From Bacteroidales bacterium (lineage in GTDB: Bacteria; Bacteroidota; Bacteroidia; Bacteroidales; WCHB1-69), in assembly GCA_017615595.1 (NCBI GenBank), contig JAFZZT010000006.1, positions 1-40,640 on the forward strand: a stretch of 40,640 bases of DNA. The letters run 5' to 3'. A program made the position numbers and the translations under genes. Below, one piece after another: positions 1-5,331 of this stretch (the stretch's first letter is position 1; each line of letters starts with the position of its first letter). The notes under the pieces were generated by a model. It made no database searches, was not told where the DNA came from, and saw only the letters and a list, made by a program, of their open reading frames with translations.

Positions 1-3
1 AAC

Positions 4-21
4 AGATAATAGATAATAGTT
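4..21. repeat. Left arm of 18-bp inverted repeat bounding the four-helix-bundle gene
   Basis: Positions 4-21 read AGATAATAGATAATAGTT, the exact reverse complement of 382-399. The arm ends one base before the ATG at 22, so the gene and the repeat are tightly fitted. Only three bases lie to its left in this window, so the true outer boundary cannot be seen. Confidence 0.85.
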
Positions 22-381
22 ATGGCGAGGCAGAGTGCTGTTGGGGATAAAAGTTTAGCTTTTGCTAAAAGAGTGGCGAAATTATATCGTTATTTATTTG
101 ACCAAAAGAAAGAGATCATTCTATCGAAACAGATTCTTCGTTCAGGAACAAGTATAGGGGCAAATATACGAGAGGGATTATATGCTCAAAGTCGAAAAGA
201 TTTCATCAGTAAAATGAGTATCGCATTAAAAGAAGCAAGCGAAACCGACTACTGGCTTGAAGTCCTTCTCTCAGCCGAATATTTATCAGAAAAAGAGTAC
301 TCCTCGCTAAAAATGGACAACGACGAGATTCTAAAACTGCTAACTTCTATCATTAAAACCACCAAATGCAATAACCCATAG
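22..381 (+). CDS. Four-helix bundle protein (S23 / 23S rRNA intervening-sequence family)
   Basis: A 119-residue protein with no signal peptide and no membrane segment. It shows the pattern of the S23/IVP family: a basic N-terminal helix (FAKRVAKLYRYL), the conserved turn ILRSGTSIGANIREG at about residues 39-53, a third helix (FISKMSIALKEASETDYWLEVL) and a C-terminal helix ending in LLTSIIKTTK. Relatives are encoded inside intervening sequences of 23S rRNA genes, but many free-standing copies occur in Bacteroidota; they form pentameric four-helix bundles that may bind nucleic acid, and their role is not settled. This copy is more AT-rich than rfbD just downstream and lies exactly between 18-bp inverted repeats. 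It is followed by TAG at 379-381. The family call is firm; mobility is inference. Confidence 0.9.
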   Translation: MARQSAVGDKSLAFAKRVAKLYRYLFDQKKEIILSKQILRSGTSIGANIREGLYAQSRKDFISKMSIALKEASETDYWLEVLLSAEYLSEKEYSSLKMDNDEILKLLTSIIKTTKCNNP

Positions 382-399
382 AACTATTATCTATTATCT
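382..399. repeat. Right arm of 18-bp inverted repeat
   Basis: AACTATTATCTATTATCT at 382-399 begins directly after the stop codon of the four-helix-bundle gene and is the exact reverse complement of 4-21. In a transcript the arms would pair and present the whole gene as the loop of a long stem, as in rRNA intervening sequences. Confidence 0.85.
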
Positions 400-402
400 A
401 TA

Positions 403-415
403 AACTATTATCTAT
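403..415. repeat. 13-bp direct copy of the right arm, running into the rfbD start codon
   Basis: AACTATTATCTAT at 403-415 repeats 382-394 exactly, 21 bases further on. Its last two bases are the A and T of the rfbD ATG (414-416). It could be original target sequence, a target duplication, or simple AT-rich slippage. Confidence 0.75.
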
Positions 416-1277
416 GAAAAACATTCTCATCACCGGAGCAAACGGCCAACTCGGTCGGTGTCTGCAGGATCTTCTGCGCGGGCAGGACGATTGCCAGGTC
501 TATGGCACGGATCTCGACACGCTGGACATCTGCGATGCGGCACAGATGGAGTGCTTTGTGCAGGAGCATCCGGTGGATGTGCTCATCAATGCGGCGGCAT
601 ACACGGCGGTGGACAAGGCCGAGGAAGAAGTGGAGAAGGCCTTCCGAATCAACCGGGACGCCGTGGCCAACTTGGCGCAATGCGCGGCGCGTCACCACAT
701 CTTCATGGTGCACGTCTCCACCGACTATGTCTTTGACGGCCTCGCTCGCCATCCATACACGGAGCAAGACACGCCCCACCCCATCTCCGCCTACGGAAGT
801 TCCAAGCTGGCCGGGGAAGAGGCGATGCGGGAGAGCGGCTGCCAGGGCGCGATCGTCAGAACATCGTGGCTCTACTCCGAATATGGCCACAACTTCGTGA
901 AGACCATGTTGAAACTGGGGAAGGAGAAGGATTCTCTTTCCGTGGTTTACGATCAGATAGGCGCGCCCACTTACGCGGGCGATTTGGCCAACGCCATCCT
1001 TCGCATCTGCGAGCATACGGAACAGGTGAAGGGGGTAGCGCTTTACCATTTCGCCAATGAGGGCAGCATCAGCTGGTTCGAGTTCGCAAAATCGATTTTT
1101 GAAATTGCGGGCATCGACTGCGTTGTCAAGGCGATAAAAACGTCAGAATATCCGACAAAAGCGCAAAGACCCGCCTTTTCTCTCTTCAATTTGAGCAAAA
1201 TCAAAAATGAATATGGCTTGACAATCCCTTATTGGAAAGACAGTTTAAAGGTGATTATCAATAAGTTATGTAACTAA
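414..1277 (+). CDS. rfbD: dTDP-4-dehydrorhamnose reductase (RmlD)
   Basis: A 287-residue cytoplasmic SDR-family enzyme that reduces dTDP-4-keto-L-rhamnose to dTDP-L-rhamnose with NAD(P)H, the last step of dTDP-rhamnose synthesis for surface polysaccharide. The N-terminal nucleotide-binding glycine motif is G8-A-N-G11-Q-L-G14. The family motif STDYVFDG follows at about 102-109, and the catalytic pair is Y127-x3-K131 in YGSSK. Length matches the family. The start is the ATG at 414, immediately after the repeat tract, giving the canonical MKNILITGANGQLG opening. The last ~65 codons are visibly more AT-rich than the rest. No other rml genes lie in the window, so the rhamnose genes are either dispersed or upstream of it. 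Confidence 0.93.
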   Translation: MKNILITGANGQLGRCLQDLLRGQDDCQVYGTDLDTLDICDAAQMECFVQEHPVDVLINAAAYTAVDKAEEEVEKAFRINRDAVANLAQCAARHHIFMVHVSTDYVFDGLARHPYTEQDTPHPISAYGSSKLAGEEAMRESGCQGAIVRTSWLYSEYGHNFVKTMLKLGKEKDSLSVVYDQIGAPTYAGDLANAILRICEHTEQVKGVALYHFANEGSISWFEFAKSIFEIAGIDCVVKAIKTSEYPTKAQRPAFSLFNLSKIKNEYGLTIPYWKDSLKVIINKLCN

Positions 1278-1298
1278 AAATTTTTTTTAGGCAAAATA

Positions 1299-1329
1299 TT
1301 AGCACAATCAAAAAAATATTGTATTTTTG
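1299..1329 (+). promoter_or_regulatory. Bacteroidota-type promoter for tRNA-Thr/tuf
   Basis: TATTTTTG at 1322-1329 matches the Bacteroidota -7 consensus TAnnTTTG. A TTA at 1299-1301 lies 20 bases upstream, where the -33 TTG is expected. The box is about 50 bases before tRNA-Thr, in an AT-rich intergenic stretch. Confidence 0.7.
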
Positions 1330-1378
1330 CCAGCCTTTACAACCGAAACCAATGCGGTTTGAAAAATGAGGCAAAAAA

Positions 1379-1450
1379 GCCGTTGTAGCTCAGTGGTAGA
1401 GTACATCCTTGGTAAGGATGGGGTCATGAGTTCAACTCTCATCAACGGCT
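1379..1450 (+). tRNA. tRNA-Thr (anticodon GGT)
   Basis: The cloverleaf is complete. Acceptor GCCGTTG (1379-1385) pairs with CAACGGC (1443-1449), with discriminator T1450. The anticodon stem CATCC/GGATG encloses the loop TTGGTAA, giving anticodon GGT for threonine ACC/ACT codons. The T-stem ATGAG/CTCAT flanks TTCAACT. CCA is not encoded, as the next bases are CTAC. It lies 47 bases before tuf, the usual Bacteroidota arrangement, and is probably co-transcribed with it. Confidence 0.96.
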
Positions 1451-1497
1451 CTACTTTTATGTAGTAAACTAAAGTATAAACGAAAATTTAATAAGCA

Positions 1498-2685
1498 ATG
1501 GCAAAAGAAAAATTTGAACGTACTAAACCCCACGTTAACGTGGGTACCATTGGTCACATTGACCACGGCAAGACGACCTTGACCGCTGCCATCACCACCG
1601 TTTTGGCAAACCAGGGTCTTTCTGAAGTGAGATCATTTGACTCCATCGACAACGCTCCGGAAGAGAAAGAGCGTGGTATTACCATCAACACCGCACACAT
1701 CGAGTATCAGACTGCTACTCGTCACTATGCGCACGTTGACTGTCCGGGTCACGCCGACTATGTGAAGAACATGGTAACGGGTGCTGCCCAGATGGATGGC
1801 GCCATCCTCGTTGTGGCTGCTACCGATGGTCCGATGCCTCAAACTCGTGAGCACATCCTGTTGGCAAAGCAGGTTGGTGTGCCGAGAATGGTTGTTTTCA
1901 TGAATAAAGTTGACTTGGTTGACGACCCTGAGTTGTTAGACCTCGTTGAAATGGAAATCCGCGACCTTCTGTCCTTCTACGGTTTCGACGGCGACAACAG
2001 CCCCGTCATTCGTGGTTCCGCCCTTGGTGGTTTGAACCTCGAGCCGAAGTGGGTTGAGAAGATTATGGAACTCATGGACGCTGTGGACACTTGGATTCCG
2101 CTGCCTCCGCGTGATGTGGATAAAGACTTCCTCATGCCTGTGGAAGACGTGTTCTCCATCACTGGCCGTGGTACCGTGGCTACCGGTCGTATCGAGACTG
2201 GTGTCATCCACACTTCCGACCCCGTTGACATCATCGGTATGGGTGCTGAGAAGCTGAAATCCGTCGTTACCGGTGTTGAGATGTTCCGTAAGATCCTCGA
2301 CGAAGGTGAAGCTGGTGATAACGTTGGTTTGTTGCTCCGTGGTATTGACAAAGACGAAATCCGTCGTGGTATGGTTATCGCGAAACCGGGTTCCATCCAT
2401 CCTCACAAGAAATTCAAAGCTTCTGTGTATGTTTTGAAGAAAGAAGAAGGTGGTCGTCACACTCCGTTTGGCAACAACTATCGTCCTCAGTTCTATTTCC
2501 GTACCACCGACGTTACCGGTGCCATCACATTGCCTGCTGGCGTAGAAATGTGTATGCCTGGTGATAACGTGGAGATCACGGTTGAACTGCTTTCCGAAAT
2601 CGCTCTCAACATGAACCTCCGTTTCGCTATCCGCGAAGGTGGTCGTACCGTGGGCGCTGGTCAGGTCACTGAGATCTTAGACTAA
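1498..2685 (+). CDS. tuf: Translation elongation factor Tu
   Basis: A 395-residue GTPase that delivers aminoacyl-tRNA to the ribosome. The G-domain motifs are all present: G1 GHIDHGKT at residues 19-26, the switch I segment with KERGITI, G3 DCPGHADY, G4 NKVDLVDD and G5 SALGG. Domains 2 and 3 follow, with [19 protein letters not shown] and the C-terminal FRTTDVTG and [20 protein letters not shown]. Length and sequence are as expected for bacterial EF-Tu. It is flanked by tRNA-Thr and tRNA-Trp. In many Bacteroidota secE, nusG and rplK follow; here they are missing. Confidence 0.99.
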   Translation: MAKEKFERTKPHVNVGTIGHIDHGKTTLTAAITTVLANQGLSEVRSFDSIDNAPEEKERGITINTAHIEYQTATRHYAHVDCPGHADYVKNMVTGAAQMDGAILVVAATDGPMPQTREHILLAKQVGVPRMVVFMNKVDLVDDPELLDLVEMEIRDLLSFYGFDGDNSPVIRGSALGGLNLEPKWVEKIMELMDAVDTWIPLPPRDVDKDFLMPVEDVFSITGRGTVATGRIETGVIHTSDPVDIIGMGAEKLKSVVTGVEMFRKILDEGEAGDNVGLLLRGIDKDEIRRGMVIAKPGSIHPHKKFKASVYVLKKEEGGRHTPFGNNYRPQFYFRTTDVTGAITLPAGVEMCMPGDNVEITVELLSEIALNMNLRFAIREGGRTVGAGQVTEILD

Positions 2686-2713
2686 GACTTAATTCGGAAA
2701 TTATCAACAAAGT

Positions 2714-2734
2714 AAGGGGCTGAATAGGCCCCTT
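2714..2734 (+). terminator. Hairpin between tuf and tRNA-Trp
   Basis: AAGGGGC (2714-2720) pairs with GCCCCTT (2728-2734) around a 7-base loop, followed by CTTTAG. It starts 28 bases after the tuf stop and ends 4 bases before tRNA-Trp. The T-tract is weak, so it may act as an RNA processing or 3'-end stabilising element instead of a full terminator. Confidence 0.5.
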
Positions 2735-2738
2735 CTTT

Positions 2739-2812
2739 AGGGGAATAGTTTAATGGTAGAATGACGGTCTCCAAAACCGCTGATGGGAGTTCGATTCTCT
2801 CTTCCCCTGCCA
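2739..2812 (+). tRNA. tRNA-Trp (anticodon CCA)
   Basis: Acceptor AGGGGAA (2739-2745) pairs with TTCCCCT (2802-2808). The discriminator is G2809, as usual for tRNA-Trp, and CCA is encoded at 2810-2812. The anticodon loop CTCCAAA gives anticodon CCA. The outermost anticodon-stem pair (A/C) is mismatched. The T-stem GGGAG/CTCTC contains one G-T pair. Encoding CCA here but not in the neighbouring tRNA-Thr is a small oddity. Confidence 0.95.
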
Positions 2813-2813
2813 A

Positions 2814-2840
2814 AAGCCTGACTAACAGTCGGGCTTTTTT
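2814..2840 (+). terminator. Rho-independent terminator after tRNA-Trp
   Basis: AAGCCTGAC (2814-2822) pairs with GTCGGGCTT (2828-2836), a 9-bp stem with one T-G pair and a 5-base loop, followed by a run of T residues to 2840. It closes the tRNA-Thr/tuf/tRNA-Trp transcript. Confidence 0.85.
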
Positions 2841-2987
2841 ATTATGCATACATAAAACAAGCCCGCAGATCCCGAAAATCATCGCGATAGTATTCAGGTG
2901 TCTCCTATGATTCAGCACCCGCCGGATGCGTCTGAACAGACGTCAAAAGCCAGGCCCGGGAAGGCCGCAAAAAATATTGCCGGAGTG
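2841..2987. other. Gene-free leader region upstream of the hydrogenase promoter
   Basis: I see no supportable gene here. It holds a perfect dyad at 2929-2942 (CGTCTG AA CAGACG) and a G+C-rich patch around 2951-2968 with GGCC on both sides of CGGGAA. Either could be an operator or part of an unrecognised small RNA. Both lie just upstream of the promoter at 2988-3018. Confidence 0.4.
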
Positions 2988-3018
2988 TTGAAAAATCAAA
3001 AAATTATTCCTATTTTTG
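2988..3018 (+). promoter_or_regulatory. Promoter of the hydrogenase operon
   Basis: TTG at 2988-2990 and TATTTTTG at 3011-3018 are separated by 20 bases, a close match to the Bacteroidota sigma-factor consensus (TTG, 19-21 bases, TAnnTTTG). The predicted leader to the first start codon at 3111 is about 85-90 bases. Confidence 0.8.
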
Positions 3019-3110
3019 CACCGCCCTAAAAGTCGGTGGCTTTTTGGGTGTTTTTCGTGTAACGAATTAACTACAAATAAATTATCAACAACTTACAAAA
3101 ACAACATTGT

Positions 3111-3509
3111 ATGGAAAAGATTAAATCTTTGGCAGATCTCAAAAAGAAGAGAGAACAACTCCAATCGATGGTCGGCCTCCGCGAGAATGGCGACAACGCC
3201 GAGAACCTGGTTCAGGTCAAGGTTGCCATGGCTACCTGCGGTATCGCTTCCGGTGCAAAGCAGACGATGGAAGCCATCATTGAAGAGTGCAAGAACCAAA
3301 ATGTGAAGGCCGTCGTCACCCAGACGGGCTGCATGGGCTACTGCTATGCAGAACCGACCGTCGAGGTGAGCAAACCCGGTTCCGACCCGATCGTCTTCGG
3401 TCATGTGGATGTTCAGAAGGCAAAAGAACTCGTGAACAAGTACATCCTGAACGACGAGATCCTTGAGGGAGTCATCCCTGTGAATTACGAGAAAATTGAA
3501 AATAAATAA
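3111..3509 (+). CDS. Thioredoxin-like [2Fe-2S] ferredoxin-domain protein of the hydrogenase operon
   Basis: A 132-residue soluble protein with the thioredoxin-like [2Fe-2S] fold found at the N-terminus of HydB/NuoF-type subunits. Visible cysteines are C43 in MATCGIASGAK, C74 and C78 in TGCMGYC, and C60. The canonical second cysteine of a C-x4-C pair is absent (glycine at 48), which is common in this stand-alone family. About 40 N-terminal residues form a charged helix. It is first in the operon, 14 bases before hydB. Such proteins are regular companions of HydABC hydrogenases and probably serve as an electron-transfer accessory; a direct role is inference. The start is the ATG at 3111. Confidence 0.85.
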   Translation: MEKIKSLADLKKKREQLQSMVGLRENGDNAENLVQVKVAMATCGIASGAKQTMEAIIEECKNQNVKAVVTQTGCMGYCYAEPTVEVSKPGSDPIVFGHVDVQKAKELVNKYILNDEILEGVIPVNYEKIENK

Positions 3510-3510
3510 C

Positions 3511-3517
3511 AAGGAGG
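3511..3517 (+). promoter_or_regulatory. Strong Shine-Dalgarno sequence of hydB
   Basis: AAGGAGG at 3511-3517 lies 6 bases before the hydB ATG at 3524. Bacteroidota usually lack strong Shine-Dalgarno motifs, so this fixes the start and suggests high translation. Confidence 0.7.
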
Positions 3518-3523
3518 TTTCTG

Positions 3524-4855
3524 ATGGCAAACTATAAATATCACATATTGCTCTGCGGTGGTACGGGATGTACCGCTTCAGAAAGCCCAAAGATCAAAGC
3601 TAACTTCGAAAGCATCTTGGCTGAGAAGAATCTTACGGATGATGTTCAGGTTGTGGCTACCGGTTGCTTCGGCTTCTGCGAGAAAGGCCCGATCGTGAAG
3701 ATCCTCCCCGACAACACTTTCTACACCCAGGTGAAACCTGAGGACTGCAGAGAGATCATTGACGAGCACATCATCAAAGGTAGAAAAGTGCAACGCCTGT
3801 TGTACGAGAACCCTGAGGACAAGGAGCACATCTCCGACTCCAAGCACATGGGTTTCTACAAAAAACAGATGCGTATCGCCCTTCGTAACTGCGGTTTCAT
3901 TGATCCCGAGAACATCGAGGAATACATTGCCCGTGACGGTTACAAGGCATTGGCCACCGTTCTGGAGCAGAACGACCCGATGGCTACCATCGACATCATG
4001 AAGAAATCCGGTCTGCGCGGCCGTGGCGGCGCCGGCTTCCCCACCGGTTTGAAGTGGGAGCTCTGCCGCAAGAACGAGGCTGACCAGAAATATATGATCT
4101 GTAACGCTGACGAGGGTGACCCCGGCGCCTTCATGGATCGTTCCATCTTGGAAGGTGACCCGCACACCCTGATCGAGGCTATGGCTATCGGTGGTTTCTG
4201 TATCGGCGCCACCAAGGGTCTCGTTTACATCCGTGCCGAGTACCCGCTGGCTATCCACCGTCTGCAAATCGCTATCGGCCAGGCCCGCGAGTATGGTTTG
4301 CTGGGTGACAACATCTTCGGTACAGACTTCAGCTTCGACATCGAGCTTCGCTATGGTGCCGGCGCATTCGTCTGTGGTGAGGAGACCGCTTTGATCCACT
4401 CTATGGAGGGCAAGCGCGGTGAGCCTACCTTCAAACCCCCGTTCCCTGCACAAGAGGGTTACCTCAAGAAACCGTCCAACGTGAACAACGTGGAGACCTT
4501 CGCCAACGTGCCCGTCATCATCAACAAGGGCTGGGAGTGGTTCTCCTCCATCGGCACCGAGAAATCCAAAGGTACGAAAGTGTTCGCTTTGGCTGGCCAG
4601 ATCAACAACGTAGGTTTGATCGAAGTCCCCATGGGCATCACCCTTCGTGAGGTCATCTACGAAATCGGTGGCGGCATCAAGGGCGGCAAGAAGTTCAAAG
4701 CCGTTCAAACCGGTGGTCCTTCCGGCGGTTGCTTGACCGAGAAGTTCCTCGACACGCCTATCGACTATGACAACCTCATCGCAGCCGGCTCCATGATGGG
4801 CTCCGGCGGTATGATCGTCATGGACGAGACCAGCTGTATGGTCTCCGTGGCCTAG
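3524..4855 (+). CDS. hydB: Electron-bifurcating [FeFe]-hydrogenase beta subunit HydB, part before the in-frame TAG
   Basis: HydB is the NuoF-like, FMN-containing flavin/NADH subunit of the trimeric bifurcating hydrogenase. The first 443 residues contain a thioredoxin-like [2Fe-2S] domain (C11, C16, C48, C52), the NADH/FMN-binding core with GLRGRGGAGFPTGLKW near 163-178, NADEGDPGAFMDRS, the second flavin motif GAGAFVCGEETAL near 278-290, and DETSCMVSVA at the end. The frame then meets TAG at 4853-4855. It resumes without a shift as FYLDFTVEESCGKCTPCR, which is the expected next segment. Full-length HydB would span 3524-5317 (597 codons plus stop), normal for the family. Truncation here removes the NuoF-type [4Fe-4S] site and the C-terminal ferredoxin domain. 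It could be a nonsense mutation, a sequencing error, or readthrough. Confidence 0.9.
   Translation: MANYKYHILLCGGTGCTASESPKIKANFESILAEKNLTDDVQVVATGCFGFCEKGPIVKILPDNTFYTQVKPEDCREIIDEHIIKGRKVQRLLYENPEDKEHISDSKHMGFYKKQMRIALRNCGFIDPENIEEYIARDGYKALATVLEQNDPMATIDIMKKSGLRGRGGAGFPTGLKWELCRKNEADQKYMICNADEGDPGAFMDRSILEGDPHTLIEAMAIGGFCIGATKGLVYIRAEYPLAIHRLQIAIGQAREYGLLGDNIFGTDFSFDIELRYGAGAFVCGEETALIHSMEGKRGEPTFKPPFPAQEGYLKKPSNVNNVETFANVPVIINKGWEWFSSIGTEKSKGTKVFALAGQINNVGLIEVPMGITLREVIYEIGGGIKGGKKFKAVQTGGPSGGCLTEKFLDTPIDYDNLIAAGSMMGSGGMIVMDETSCMVSVA
4853..4855 (+). other. In-frame TAG codon interrupting hydB
   Basis: The codon at index 444 of hydB is TAG, between SVA and FYLDFT. Homologues usually have Lys, Arg or Gln at this point, and CAG or AAG would need a single base change. 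Both sides are strongly conserved and in the same frame. The following base is T, not a context known for efficient readthrough, and no hairpin obvious by eye follows immediately. Confidence 0.9.
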
Positions 4856-4873
4856 TTCTACCTCGACTTCACC

Positions 4874-5317
4874 GTGGAAGAGTCCTGTGGTAAATGTACT
4901 CCCTGCCGTATCGGTAACAAGAGATTGTATGAGCTCTTGGACAAGATTACGAAAGGCCAAGGCACCATGGACGACCTCGACCAACTTAGAAACCTCAGCC
5001 GCGTGATCAAGGACACCGCACTGTGCGGTTTGGGCCAGACATCCCCGAACCCGGTATTGTCCACCATCGACAACTTCTGGGACGAGTATGTGGCTCACGT
5101 GAAAGACAAAAAATGTCCTGCTGGCCAGTGCAAAGCGCTGAAACAGTATGTCATTGATCCTGAGAAGTGCAAAGGCTGTACGGCTTGCGCCCGCAACTGT
5201 CCGGTCGGCGCCATCAAGGGCACTGTCAAGATGCCGCATGAGATCAACCAAGAGATCTGTATCAAGTGTGGTACCTGTATCGAGAAATGTAAGTTTAATG
5301 CAATTAGTATCATTTAA
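4874..5317 (+). CDS. hydB: HydB C-terminal part ([4Fe-4S] NuoF site plus 2x[4Fe-4S] ferredoxin domain)
   Basis: This is the same frame as the upstream hydB segment. Coding similarity begins directly after the TAG (FYLDFTVEE), and the only nearby in-frame initiator is GTG at 4874, without a Shine-Dalgarno sequence. It holds the NuoF-like cluster ligands ESCGKCTPC (C455, C458 and C461 in full-length numbering), the helical NuoF tail, and a C-terminal bacterial ferredoxin domain with CKGCTACARNCPVGAI and CIKCGTCIEKCKFNAI. In HydABC these clusters carry electrons between the flavin in HydB and HydA. Ligands and frame are all intact, showing either very recent interruption or continued expression by readthrough or restart. 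It ends with TAA 14 bases before hydA. Confidence 0.85.
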   Translation: MEESCGKCTPCRIGNKRLYELLDKITKGQGTMDDLDQLRNLSRVIKDTALCGLGQTSPNPVLSTIDNFWDEYVAHVKDKKCPAGQCKALKQYVIDPEKCKGCTACARNCPVGAIKGTVKMPHEINQEICIKCGTCIEKCKFNAISII

Positions 5318-5331
5318 AAAGGGGTTTCACT

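Noticed and set aside
1..420. CRISPR-like or tandem repeat array
   Set aside because: The AT-rich copies are only two inverted arms plus one partial direct copy, with a gene and not regular spacers between them.
414..1049. Antisense frame of 213 codons over rfbD
   Set aside because: It is a shadow; rfbD motifs (GANGQLG, YGSSK) sit in the plus-strand frame.
2682..2918. A 78-codon minus-strand frame over tRNA-Trp
   Set aside because: It runs antisense through the tRNA and its terminator. The stretch over the tRNA gives a peptide of the kind often mis-annotated from tRNA-Trp complements. No start signal was found.
2945..2985. Possible SRP (4.5S) RNA
   Set aside because: A GGCC-rich patch is present, but the conserved SRP core (GGAAGG/AGCAGC-type loops) cannot be recognised.
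4853..4855. TAG recoded as an amino acid across the genome
   Set aside because: At least six genes in the window use TAG as a normal terminal codon, so a global code change does not fit. Only local readthrough or error remains possible.
3578..5251. A 557-codon minus-strand frame inside hydB
   Set aside because: It is a shadow of the strongly biased hydB coding strand, has no protein motif, and hydB with its ligands is clearly the real gene.
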